DNA of 64,000 nt from Moringa oleifera (Eukaryota; Streptophyta; Magnoliopsida; Brassicales; Moringaceae), in NCBI GenBank assembly GCA_021397835.1, contig JAJFZO010000356.1, positions 744,001-808,000 of the forward strand, given 5' to 3'. Numbering within the stretch: the first letter of the stretch is position 1; the number at the start of each line of letters is the position of its first letter. Below the pieces are notes generated by a model. The model was given only the letters and a program-made list of their open reading frames with translations, did not search any database and had not been told where the DNA came from. Below, piece by piece: positions 13,601 to 24,765 of this stretch. Both the position numbers and the translations under genes were made by a program.

Positions 13601-14736
13601 GCACTAGATGGGTAGCAACATTTAGACACAAAAGGCACCGATGCATTGTTTTGAATTGTATTGGCCGAGGCAAGAATAGAAAAAATTTAAAAGAAAAATT
13701 TTGAACTACTTGAGTTCTCCAAGAATGATGGAATTATATAAATGATGTGTAGATACAATATTGACTTGCTCTAGTGAAGAACCTTTGCATAGAAGGTGAA
13801 TTAAATGTGGCAATATTATGTAGTGAATATCAATTGACAATCTGTTAACATAATGCTACGAGCTCTTCTATTTTGATTTTCAAGTTTTGGATTGGAAGAA
13901 TGTGAGGACTGAACTGTTCATATGAATTTGTGGCCTAGTTAAAGCTGATTTTAACCATAGCTAATGCTGATTTTAAGCGTGAAGAGTGTAAGCATTTTTT
14001 TTCTGAAATTTAATTTTCAACTTTTTCTTAACCCCAGATTGTTGATGTTGCTTCTATGTCTTGAATTCTCTGTTTGTAGTTTGTTGGGTTTGCGTCAACC
14101 ATGCACACAGGAGACATCCTTCCTGCTGACTAAAATTTTGATCAAGTTTTATTGTAAAATTTTGTTCTCTGTGTTTTGTGTTATATAACTTACAATAATG
14201 AGGGAGGATGATTAACTCAAATTTAAGCTAATGGCATATTTGAAGACAAAAGAGCGAATATGTTATCTTAATTCAGTGGTTTGTTTCCTATGATTTTAAT
14301 TGCACATGATCTACTCTGTAGGCTTGTGTCTCTGTATTTTTGGAAGCTAAAGAGTTTCTGACTGTTTTCTTATAGGGTGGACATGTTTGTGTTGATGAAA
14401 TCATATATCATGACACATAACACATGTCATGTCCAGAACTAAAGTTGGAAAGCTCATATATATGTGTAACAAGAAGAGAACTGTTCTAATACTGTTATTA
14501 TGATCTTGCAGAATGTTGATTTTGATGATGATGAGGACGATTTTAACATGGAAGATGACAACGATGGTATGTGCCTTCTCTAGACATAGCTTGCTATATT
14601 CATAGTAGAACTTTTTGGACTTTGAACAGAGAATCACCAAGACACAATCCACAGTGACACATGGAATGCTGACTTTCTCAGTGTGCACTGACGAACACAC
14701 TTTGTTTTTGATGTCACAGATGAAGCTGTATATTAG
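10692..14736 (+). CDS. RPC31: RNA polymerase III subunit RPC31/RPC7-like
   Basis: Coding exons: 10692-10784, 11390-11510, 12318-12443, 12546-12599, 13046-13092, 13354-13470, 14512-14566 and 14720-14736. Together they give 630 bases, or 209 residues plus stop, with every junction GT-AG and in frame. The N-terminus (MAFRGRGRGRGYGG) is a Gly/Arg-rich tract. The middle carries the conserved family core (YFNSRLQNYWTSSPYYL, then FSDWGKPKSK and KKVRWNPDA). The C-terminus is a long Asp/Glu-rich tail ending DDEAVY. This Gly/Arg start, basic core and acidic tail is the layout of the Rpc31 family (POLR3G in animals), a subunit of the RNA polymerase III initiation subcomplex in the nucleus, needed for tRNA and 5S rRNA synthesis. 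Length is normal for plant members. The tiny last exon (17 bases) is the least certain, but frame and the expected short acidic/aromatic ending support it. Its forward neighbour, profilin, is functionally unrelated. Confidence 0.88.
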
Positions 14737-15519
14737 TTGCTCTGTGAAGAATGTCGACCTAACTACTGCAGAGCAAGTTTGTAGATATCGGAGAATGCCA
14801 TTCGAAATGGTGGGTTCGTAGCTCTCTCCTGCTACCGAGATCATGGTTAACTTGCAACCTTTCATATGAACTGCTTTTTGGTAGAAAGTCCTTGATTCTT
14901 GTAACTTCTGATTACTTGGGAAAGACTGGATCTAGCCATTTATTTTCTGTTGTGATTAAATTATTGACCCTTATGGATTCTGGTCACCACCCCTCATTGT
15001 TAACATCTTAGTAGAGAGTCAACAAGTACTCAACAATTTGTAGATTAAGAGAGAAATTGAAATAAAATCCGTGTGCTTATATCTTGATGGCACATATTTA
15101 TATGTAAAGAGCCTTGTTGACTTGCAGAACCTAAATCTTTCTGAATTGAAGTATTAATAATGGGTATATCTATGAACTTCAATGTGTTGAGTAGTTGTCT
15201 TGTAATTTACTTTTTGTTGCACATAAAATTTTAATTTTTGGTTAATGTTAATTGGATTAAAGTTGGTGAGATACAATAATTTACTAAAATAAATAATTAA
15301 ATTTTTTATTTTGTATTAACATATAAATTACAAAAATATTTTTTTATCAAAAACTTAACATAAATAAGATTCATCCAATATTTCAATGCAAAGAGCCATT
15401 GAACACATCAATGGAGCACCGTTTATAAAATCAAAGTGGATTATTATAATGTAAAGCACATTTAAGGATGTTTTTTAATATTTAACTAATAATTATTTTT
15501 TTATTATGAAAAAATGATT
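14737..15519. other. 3' flank of the RPC31-type gene, then AT-rich spacer
   Basis: The first few hundred bases are probably 3' untranslated sequence. The remainder is AT-rich spacer without recognisable genes. The 154-codon minus-strand frame at 14401-14865 overlaps the last exons of the gene and is a shadow. Confidence 0.45.
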
Positions 15520-15522
15520 TAA

Positions 15523-16157
15523 GACCATGGTATGTTTGGTTTTTGAAATAGAATGGACAAGTAATAGAATAATTATTCTTTGGAAATAGAAAAGAGAAAA
15601 AATAAAAAAATAAAAATTATTATATTTGATTTATCGAAATTAAATAAAGTATGAATTTATTTTTATTTTTTTAGTTCATTAAAATAATTAAAATTAATTT
15701 AAAAAATTAATGTATCTTTTAACTAAATTAATTATAATTTAATTAATTTTTTTAAAAAATATTTATTAGAATAATATTAATTAATTAATATTTTATAATA
15801 ATTATAATTTAATTAACTAAATATATGTTAATAATTATTTTTATTTTTAAATATTAATGTTATAAAAAATAAAGTTAATATTAATTAATATTTTATTTTT
15901 ATTTTTTATAAATTATTTTAAAAATAAAAAATAAAATTATTATTATATATATAATAGTAATTTAAAATTTTTATTAAGGATATGTTGAAAATAAAAAAAA
16001 TTACATTTATTTTTTATTTTTATAAAATAATTATTTTGAGTGTTTATTTCAAAATAACTATTTAAGTTTTAAAATATAAAAAAAAATTAAAATTTTTTTG
16101 ATAAAAAAGTAATATTATGTAAAATAAAATTAGTATCTTAGCGAATCAACGATACTG
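15523..16157. mobile_element. MITE-like insertion flanked by TAA
   Basis: The left end reads gaccatggtatgtttggttt and the right end, read on the minus strand, reads cagtatcgttgattcgc. Both resemble the termini of the PIF/Harbinger element at 39.9-47.3 kb. TAA lies directly outside both ends (15520-15522 and 16158-16160), which fits the 3-bp TTA/TAA target duplication of PIF/Harbinger and Tourist-like MITEs. The interior is almost purely A/T with no coding capacity. The two termini match each other only partly, so the exact boundaries are tentative. Confidence 0.4.
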
Positions 16158-16214
16158 TAAACAAAAATAAAAAGAAAAGGGAAATGTTAAGTTGGGCCAT
16201 TAATGAGAATGTGC

Positions 16215-16220
16215 CACGTG
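16215..16220. promoter_or_regulatory. G-box (CACGTG) upstream of profilin
   Basis: A perfect palindromic CACGTG core lies about 180 bases upstream of the profilin TATA box. Such G-boxes bind plant bZIP and bHLH factors. Whether it functions here is inference from its position. Confidence 0.45.
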
Positions 16221-16362
16221 AGACAACTAATACCCGAGCTGACGCGGCAAGGCGATCGTTCCGTTTTAACTAAGAAAGGCGAACGTGAACGGCACTCATT
16301 CAATCATGTTCAAATGGACGGTTCGCATCAGATCACTGACTCCATCACCGTACATCATTACG

Positions 16363-16370
16363 GGCCCCAC
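16363..16370 (+). promoter_or_regulatory. Class I TCP-type site (GGCCCCAC)
   Basis: GGCCCCAC fits the GGNCCCAC consensus bound by class I TCP factors, which often drive growth and housekeeping genes. It lies about 30 bases upstream of the profilin TATA box. Confidence 0.4.
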
Positions 16371-16398
16371 CTGGTTCATTTCTCATTTTCCAAACCGC

Positions 16399-16405
16399 TA
16401 TAAAA
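16399..16405 (+). promoter_or_regulatory. TATA box of the profilin gene
   Basis: TATAAAA lies 143 bases upstream of the profilin start codon. This leaves a 5' leader of roughly 110 bases if transcription starts about 30 bases downstream, which is normal for a plant gene. Sequence just before it is unusually GC-rich for the window, as expected for a promoter. Confidence 0.6.
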
Positions 16406-16541
16406 AACAGGCTTCTCTCCTCTGAAATTTAACCAGGAAACTCCGTTCGACCATAATAGAGATACAGAGAAACTTAAGCCAAGGCCCAGAGAATTACGTG
16501 CCTATTAAAATCAACGTTTAGGATTTCATTTGATCTTCAGA

Positions 16542-18741
16542 ATGTCGTGGCAAACATACGTTGATGACCACCTGATGTGCGACATCGACGGCCATCATCT
16601 CACCGCCGCTGCGATCATCGGTCAGGATGGCAGCGTGTGGGCCCAGAGCTCCACCTTCCCTCAGGTCTCTCTCTTTCCAGAAATATGGCTTTTCCTCTAT
16701 GTCCTGATCTGTTTGTTTCCATTAGTTATTATGTTAATTAATCCATCCCATTGTTTGATTATGCAATTAAGGTATGATGGACGTGTGTGATTGATGGATA
16801 TTTTAGTAGCTCTGTTGCTTATTCTGGTGAGATAATGGAGTAATTATCATGATAATAATAAAAATGAGCTATTTTCATATGCGGGAGAAATTTCCAGGAA
16901 TTTTGTTTCTGTAGTAAAAAAAAAAAAAAAAAAACCACCTCTGATTAAGAGATCCCTTTGCATTGCTTAATATATGACGGTGCTTGATCTGTATCACTTT
17001 TACATGGATTGCTTAGGTAAGGTGGCCTCTCAACTACAAATTATGCATTGGATATTATCTCATGTTGTGAGCATCAACAAATCTCAACTTCTGGATGCAG
17101 ATACTCCCATGTCAATATAATATGGATTGTTAATTCTGCATTTTCATTTTCTTCTATGAAATGACAAATTGTGCTGGTTAAGCTTGAAATGTGAACAGTT
17201 GGATAAGTGTCTTTTGGCCGTCTGGTTGAAAAAGTATCAAGAGCTTTTGATTTTGAGGAATGGCTATTGTTGACTTACTGATTTGTGTTTATGCTGATTA
17301 TTATGTTACAATCTATGATAATTGTCTCTTTTCATGTTTATATTAGTCTCAGCCATCATTAATCATGGATTTCATTTTTGGTTCGTTTGCAGTTCAAACC
17401 TGATGAGATTAGTGCCATAATGAAAGATTTTGATGAGCCTGGATCTCTGGCCCCAACTGGATTGCATCTCGGTGGCACTAAGTACATGGTCATCCAGGGA
17501 GAGGCTGGAGCTGTTATTCGTGGGAAGAAGGTATCTCCTTACTTTCCCTGAGTTCTCTTGCATGGTTTGATAATTGATGATTTTGAGTTAGCTTTTTCCT
17601 TTTTAGTCCAATCTTTAGAATTAATAAAGTGATTTCTCAATTTAGACTACAATTTTAGGAAACTATAATCTAGGATGGTTGCATGAATATCTTAGAAGGA
17701 TGCTTTAAGATATTTAATCCAAAAAAATGTTTATTACAAGCACTAGTAGCCTTATATTGGTTGTTTCCTGCTTTAATGCACAGAAGTCTCACGGTTTCTA
17801 CATATAAATTTTAAAACAAGGCAAAACTTTTTCAGTTCTCATACAGCATTTTATACTTTTCAATTCCTGTACAGGTACAGCCTTGCAAGTTGACCATTTA
17901 TGTATGTAACTAGAAAGTTATGCCCTTGTCACAATTATGGGCCCTCAATTTTAATGCGCAAGGCATCCATTCTTCAATCTTTTAAGATGCAATCTATATA
18001 ACTTTTTTAAAAGTTATCTTGTAATACTTTGTTAAAGAACAATAATGGAGCTTCCCAATCTCACTTGCGGTCACTTATGAAGTGGTTGATCTTCTCATCT
18101 TGATTTTGGCAGTCTTTTTCAATGGCACAAGCACAAACCGAACGATGACAGGTTGTTTTTACCTTTAATTGATAAAGATATGTAGGCTATATGTCTCTAA
18201 ATCCATGTGTTAGGGCACCCATCATTTTCCTGTCTGAATGCACTACAAAAAGCAAACTATTCTAGGATTGGCTTCAAACCACCCTATGATGATAAGATTT
18301 GCACTTTGAAACCCTGCTAACATGGATCATTCATTACTGAGAAGTTAAGCTTTAGTTACATTCATATTGTATCTTTTCTGCTGCTAATCTTTGACTAACA
18401 TTCTGAAAAGATAATGCACGATACATCGGCCTCTTTTGGTGCCCTTTAGATCATTTGGAAGTCCTATATTCTTTTATGTTAAATATTTTTCACTAGATTT
18501 AGTGATTTGTTAGTTGGAATGCATTCCATTGTTTGGTAAAATAAAGGTTGTACTATTACACATTACACAATTTATAGGAGTAACTGCACTGTTATTTATC
18601 TTGCAGGGTTCTGGTGGAATCACGGTAAAGAAAACCAGCCAAGCTCTGGTCTTTGGTATATATGATGAACCCTTGACCCCAGGACAGTGCAACATGATTG
18701 TTGAGAGGTTGGGGGATTACCTTCTTGATCAGGGCCTGTAG
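16542..18741 (+). CDS. PRF: Profilin
   Basis: Coding exons are 16542-16664, 17393-17530 and 18607-18741, all phase 0 with GT-AG junctions, giving 131 residues. Three coding exons and this length are standard for plant profilins. Family hallmarks are all present: N-terminal [17 protein letters not shown] with the Trp and Tyr that help bind poly-proline, the GSVWAQSS segment, the [12 protein letters not shown] and VIRGKKGSGG stretch implicated in actin and phosphoinositide binding, and the C-terminal [10 protein letters not shown]. Profilin binds monomeric actin in the cytosol and delivers it to formin-bound filament ends, and it also binds PIP2. Plant profilins are well-known cross-reactive pollen and food allergens. 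A TATA box, TCP-type site and G-box precede it. No defects seen. Confidence 0.97.
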
Positions 18742-20340
18742 GTCTCATCTCTTCTTCATCGTTTTGTTCTGAAGATTGTATTTGCTTCATGGCTTGCATC
18801 TCGTGCTGGTGTTGTTGCTGAAAAATAACAGTGTGAGGACAGAAACAGTGATCTTTGGTTTCTTAGGCTCCTTTTTCTCTTTCCATCTTCCCGCCTTTGC
18901 CATGGTGTTTATTTACAAGCATTCATTTTTTCCTCCATTGTTCCCCAAACTGAGTTTGCAATTTTGAAATTTTGCTCGTCTTTGGATATGATTTATATTA
19001 TGATATGGTATAAAAATTTTGTTGAGCTCTTAACATTATGAACTCTGTTTCTTTTCCCATTGCCATTCTTCCTCAACTCAGGTAATCCTTTCTCATGAAA
19101 GGAGGGGCATCCACGGGCCTTATATGACTCATTCGGTTTGATGAGTTTTCATTTAACCTTGATAATAATTGAATTGAATTAAAGTAGTTTTATTTTATAA
19201 TATATGAATTTTAAGTCACAATATTTGATAGATTAAATTCAAATGAATTAAACAGGTTAAAGTTTGTTTAATTTGTTTAAATATAAATTAAATATATAAT
19301 AAATTTTAATTACCGATTAAAAATTAACAATATAATTTATTAAATTAATATAATATATATACATAAAATGAGATAATCATGTATATTATCTATTAATTTA
19401 TTGAGTTTAATATTATATGTAAAAAAATATGTATTAAGTTTGTTATATGTTTATTGTTTTAAAATTTTTAAATTTTAAGTTTATTAATTTTTATATCATT
19501 TTATTAATATTTTATTTTATATATTGAAATTAATTAATTTATTTTATTTTTAAGTATAATAAATACAATTGATACTACATTAATCTATATAAAATTTATT
19601 AAATTAATTAATATTTTTTAAAATTTTATTAAATTGATTAGTTAAAAAGTTAATAAAATAATTTATAAATATAATCTGATCAATCCGAAAATAAATAATA
19701 AACTGTATATTTTTCGAATAAAGAAACTGAATAACCCATTAATTTGAAAAACATGTTGGATTTTGTTGAGAACCGAACTCAATCTGAGTTCCTAGATCAA
19801 TCGGGTTCCACCCATTACGGATCTTGACATGGGTCATAGCTACCAGAAACCTCACCGAGCTACATGCCCAAACTAGCTAACCAGATCTGCTGCTGGTAAA
19901 CTTTTGTTGTTAAGTTAAAATAACAAGAAATACCCAAAATCTAATTTAGTAAGCCAAAAAAATTTGAAAAAATAAAAAATCCCCATTGTCTCCTTTGTTG
20001 GTATAATCAAGAATATAATAAGCACCTGTAGAGTAATAAAATAGGTGTATGTATAGAAATAAAACATTGTCACACTGGGGACATTATTAATAGTCGCCCA
20101 AATCAGATATTTCTCTTCTTATAATATGATGTTGGGGAATTTTTTTTTATTTTTTGGAATAGGGTATATTTATACTTAATTTATATGATTTTTACAAAAA
20201 TGAATTTAATTTGAAATTACCAACATGGGCTCGGGTGGTACATGGGACTCGTGCCCATTTTAGAGACTCCAGGATCACCGCTGTTTCATTTAAAAAAAAA
20301 AAAAAAGCCGGTAGCCATATGCTATGCAGGGGTATTTCCA
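18742..20340. other. Profilin 3' flank and AT-rich spacer
   Basis: The first ~300 bases are likely 3' untranslated sequence. Bases 19130-19730 are nearly pure A/T. Near 20216-20300 is a short GC-richer segment ending in a run of 15 A, which could be a truncated retroposed element. The small open frames around 20192-20417 overlap each other on both strands and carry no known domain. Confidence 0.45.
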
Positions 20341-21930
20341 TAATTACGGTCAGGGTTGCAGAGCCACCAAACCCTAATTCTTCTCCTATAAAGCGCACCT
20401 ATGGATGGGACGATTGAATTCGCGACGCTTGTCGTCTCTGCGCGTTGCTCTGTTTCCTTTGTTGTGATTTAGTTTTGTTTGATTATCATTGTTAATTAGA
20501 TTTGTGTTGAGTTTTATACTTTTTCTTAATTGAGTGATGTTTGGTGGACGGAGGAAGCAGGGATTGTGTGTATCGGCGTTGTGCTACCATTAATGCACTC
20601 TGCTCGAAAGAGTTCCCTGCAAAATCAGAGGGGAAGATGGGCAGTTGTGCTTCATTCACTGTTGAATCTCTTAACAATCATCTTCCCCACATCTCATTTT
20701 TCATTTCCTTCGCTCTTTTTCTCTCTCTGTGTGTTTGTCGGTGCATCGTGTATTTTTAGATTGATTAAAAAACTGTTCGGGTCACAGTAACCTGATCAGA
20801 ATCGATTTGTGTGTTTTATTATAAAATTGAGGATCTTGGGGTGGGTTTCTGGGTGTTCAAATCCTCTTTAAACGGAAGATATGCTTGTCAAGATGGTAGG
20901 ATTTGACAGTAATTCTTCCGTTCTTTTTCTTTTCTGCTCATACGAAGCCATTTGACACTTTGAGGCTCATCATCAGATACTTTGAATAAGTCATAAACAG
21001 TGAAAATTTGTGTTTTTCAACTTTTTTGTTGAAATCGTTTGTTTTTCTTTTTCTTGGTCGGGGAAAAACAATTGGCTAATATTAGGTTAACTGGATTCAT
21101 GATTCAGAGAGCGCGCATAGGAAAATGGATTCTTGGCATTGAGATTGCTGATCCTAGATGGAGCCCTTGGAACTCATGGGCCTTGTGCCTTTATGTGTTA
21201 ACTGGAAGAACTTAATGGAAGAAATTGTGGGCTGATGCTTGGCCCAATGTGAACCTTCAGACCATTAAAATGGAAAAAAAAATTAAAAATGAGAACTGTT
21301 CAGGAGACTCTTAATGCTCTTTTCTCTGTTGCAAGTGATAAGGCTTTGAATGGAGAGATTCTCGAGATAACCAGGCAAGAGAGTTAGCTTCTCAACTTTA
21401 ATCCAAATATATTCCTTGATCTGCTGTTCTTGTTTGATATGTTCAAAAGGGTTAATCTTACTTTCTTAATCTGTTAATCATATCACCAATTGAACCTTAT
21501 CCTAAGTGAATATCAGAAATTAGTGTTGTATATGTTTTGTATGTCACAGAGGGAACAAGAGAGAGATGGACTTTCTCAGGAAAATGAGAGAGAAAGTTGG
21601 GTTTGACTAGGCAAGATAGAATATGTAACACAAGGACCTTTGGTTTTAAATTAATTTATGATGACAAATCTTCAATTCATTGCTGGTGGGCATGGATAAG
21701 ATTGAATGGCAAGGCCTTACCCTGAAATCATGATGTGGTGGAGATCAATTCCAGACCAATTTGACCTCCACCACACGTTTATAACTTCAGCTGCAAACCC
21801 TCACCTCAACCTCCTCATCTTCTCTCACTTTTCTCCTTCTATGCTTTCAATTTCAGAGTTAATTTCCTACGTCTCTAAAACCCTAAGAGCATGAATTCCC
21901 CTAACCCAATTTCATTTTGTGTTTCTTTTT
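20341..21930 (+). other. Putative transcribed locus without a recognised protein
   Basis: A telo-box (AAACCCTAA, 20369-20377) is followed ten bases later by TATAAA (20387-20392). This pair is common in promoters of plant ribosomal-protein, translation and snoRNA-host genes. The next ~1.3 kb is less AT-rich than surrounding spacer and contains pyrimidine-rich, 5' UTR-like stretches. Only short overlapping open frames exist, and none has a known domain or consistent coding continuity across plausible introns. Two hairpins are present (20630-20688 and 21734-21775). It may be a non-coding RNA gene or the promoter end of a decayed gene. I do not recognise it. Confidence 0.35.
20369..20392 (+). promoter_or_regulatory. 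Telo-box plus TATA box
   Basis: AAACCCTAA at 20369-20377 and TATAAA at 20387-20392 in close order suggest a forward promoter. No assignable coding sequence follows, so the target is unknown. Confidence 0.45.
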
Positions 21931-23200
21931 TAATGAGATGACTTTTTATGCCTTGGAGAGAAAGAAATTAATCTCAATGAGTATAGGAAAACCCATATAT
22001 CTGAATTCTGAAAATATGGGCAAACAGAAATCTCTTGGTAGGAGCTTTTAGATAAGCTGGTTGTAATTAATTGTCATTAAAGGATTAGATTGGACCCATG
22101 ATGTCCCCTGCTAAGGAACTTCATAGTTCACAGGCTGCTTTTGCTTCTTCTTCTTGCAAAAAAATATGGATTATGACATATATGCCTATGACCTATTGCC
22201 CCTCGCACCTTTTGTTCATTGTCCATAATTCAATTTCCCCTCACATTTTTCCCATGGTAAATGTCACCCATGACAACAAGAGGTTACTTACTAAAATTAA
22301 AATGCTACACTTTGAATTTCTGAATTATAATGTTCAAAATTTTAATAGAAATTTCATTTTCTTAAGATATTGTCCGTTTTTATCATAGTTGTACAATTTT
22401 ATTTTTAAAAAAATTTAATTTTAAAAAAATATCTCATAAATTAATAGATATGTTGAAACTTATGTTAGATCTAATCGGTAAATATAGACCCACTGTGAAA
22501 TAATATTAAATTAATAAAATAACTTATCATAAAAAATAATAGAAATTATGATTTGGGTGAGACATCATATGTTGGAAAAAACAACACCAACAAATTAAAA
22601 GAATACCCTCTTCATTAATCCCAAGTTCAGCTCAATTTATGAAGACCCGTTTGACAAGATTATGACATTCAACCCATAATTATAATAAGGTATTATTTCA
22701 TATTTTTATTTTTATTTAAAAAAAAAACTTGGTCTAAGAGTGTTTGATGGTGACTCATATATGGATGGCTTCAAAGGCTATAGAGCTTATCCTTTTACCA
22801 CAATTCAAACCATCATAGAAGATAATGTCGAATCTAAGGATAAGGCAAAATCACAAAAATAAGGCAACGTGACTAATGAATAAGACTTTACCTAAAACGA
22901 CAATAATTGCATACTTTTTCCATACTACCCACACCCACCACCTGACACCTGTATACTTATCTATACTATTCACCCACCTTTCCTTAATCTCTCTCTTCGC
23001 ACTATCCACACCGCAGATCAGTTTTCCGCGTTGATTTCTGTACCTATTATGTCATAAAAATATTCCAAATGAAGCCCAGTTTACCTTAAAACAACAGACA
23101 CTCCGTGCATCTAGCTGTCACAAACCGATTTTCCTTAAATAAACCGACCTAATCCACGTAGTCTTGATATGTACAAACTTAACCTGGCTGTCTTATCTTT
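21931..23200. other. Spacer and upstream region of the OXS3-like gene
   Basis: AT-rich to about 22700, then gradually richer in C (22900-23150), consistent with a promoter region for the gene starting at 23319. The small frame at 22098-22388 has no recognisable content. Confidence 0.4.
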
Positions 23201-23202
23201 AA

Positions 23203-23210
23203 TATATAAG
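23203..23210 (+). promoter_or_regulatory. TATA box of the OXS3-like gene
   Basis: TATATAAG lies 116 bases upstream of the start codon at 23319, leaving a short 5' leader. Position and sequence fit a plant TATA element. Confidence 0.5.
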
Positions 23211-23318
23211 CGTCCTTAGTGAAACTCTCTCAAGCTCATCCGTTCAATGCTGCATAAATAAGTTCTTCAAGTTCTACTTCTGTGATCGAGCAGCTGGTTT
23301 TTGGTTTGTAGATAGTTG

Positions 23319-24101
23319 ATGGCGCCATTGATGGAGGGACAAATGGTTCAGAATCCAGCCTTGATCAAGCTGCATGGTACGCATGAGAAACATGAAGATT
23401 GCTGGGTGGTCATGGAGGGTGATGGAGATCATAATAATAACTACAACACCGTCTCGTCAGCTTCCTCTTTTGGAGATTCGAGTAGTTCCGGTGGGTCGTC
23501 ATCTTCATCGGACTTGGTGGATGATGCATCTTCATCAACTTCGTATTCGTCGTCTAATTCTAAAGGACCTTTGTTTGAGTTGTCGGATCTCATGGCTCAG
23601 CTACCCATCAAGTAAGTAATCTGCGAAGATGAATATATGATGCTATCAGCTGCTTAAAACAGTACCCTTTTAAACCCTAATCTGAATTTTTCGTTATATC
23701 TTGAAGAAGCTGCCAATAGCCCATGTTTTATAACTTCTTAGAGTAGGTATTTTCTGGGTTTAAGCCAAGTTTGTTCGTTACTGAGTGTAAGTTGATACTT
23801 CCTGTGCAGGAGAGGACTTTCGAGGTACTTTCAGGGAAAATCTCAGTCGTTCACATCTCTGTCAAGCGTAAAGAGCATAGAAGACCTTGTGAAGAAGGAA
23901 AGTCCTTATAGAAGAAAAATGAACGCTTGTAAGAGCTATGGTGGTGGCCTGGATACACACAAATTGTACACTCTTCCTAAAGCCACCATATGCAAGAAGG
24001 TCTCAAGAGGTTCTTTGTCATCTTTATCTTTTCCAGGTAGAAGAGGCAGTTTCTTGAGCAATACTAGGCCTCCACCAGTTCCTGTCCAGAAGAACTTTTG
24101 A
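23319..24101 (+). CDS. OXIDATIVE STRESS 3 (OXS3)-like protein
   Basis: Two coding exons, 23319-23611 and 23810-24101, join in frame to give 194 residues. I chose ATG at 23319, the first ATG of the open frame. Exon 1 is acidic and then strongly Ser-rich (runs of Ser around residues 45-80). The conserved OXS3-family core straddles the intron: ELSDLMAQLPIKRGLSRYF, then GKSQSFTSLSSVKSIEDL and the basic KKESPYRRK (about residues 88-135). A Ser/Arg segment and a Pro-rich end follow. In Arabidopsis OXS3 is a nuclear, stress-granule-associated protein that raises tolerance to heavy metals and oxidative stress, and relatives modulate ABA responses and histone variant exchange. Biochemical function is poorly defined. 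The family call rests on the conserved core. Which paralogue this is cannot be told here. Confidence 0.82.
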
Positions 24102-24765
24102 TGGTAAGAGTTATCAAGTCGAATGACTAGAAGAGATACACAGATTCTTTGCTATATTTTCTTGTAGATATTAGTGTGAAGAACTTGAAGATATGATCTG
24201 GCGAAGGAGAAATTATATGAACCTAAATTTCTGAGTGAAAAGTATATCTTGGTATCTTTCTCGGTGAAACAAATTGTGGAATTCAGATGAATTTTTGATG
24301 CTTCAGAATTTTCTATCATCTTCAGCATTATGAAGGTTGAATATGATTTCTTTACAATTTAGAAATTGAGAGCATCCCCCTTCTCTATGATATTGCAGTC
24401 TTTGCTATAATGAACATCTACTTGCAAATGGAATCCACATCACACTGAAGCTGTACATTATGGCATCTGCAACTCTGTCTGTGCATGAATTAATTATGAT
24501 AATCATAATCACCCCATTATAATTAAGGAAGAAAAGGAGGAGAACAACTAGAATTAATTATGGCAGATTCATCAGCATGAAAGGCTATCACTAATTGAAC
24601 ACTCGCAACAGTTAGTCCATACAGAACGAAAATACATTAACATTCCACAGTCAAGAGGAAATAGATTGAGCCTATTCTCTAACAATTGGTCAGTGAGAAT
24701 TGTTGCAGTAACATGAAACAATCGAGAATGGTGTTCCATATACTTTGGCTTGAAAAGAGAAACAA
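24102..24765. other. Convergent 3' flanks
   Basis: This 664-base interval separates two convergent genes and probably consists mainly of their 3' untranslated regions. No further gene is visible. Confidence 0.5.

Noticed and set aside
14401..14865. 154-codon minus-strand frame
   Set aside because: Overlaps the last two exons of the RPC31-type gene and has no family content.
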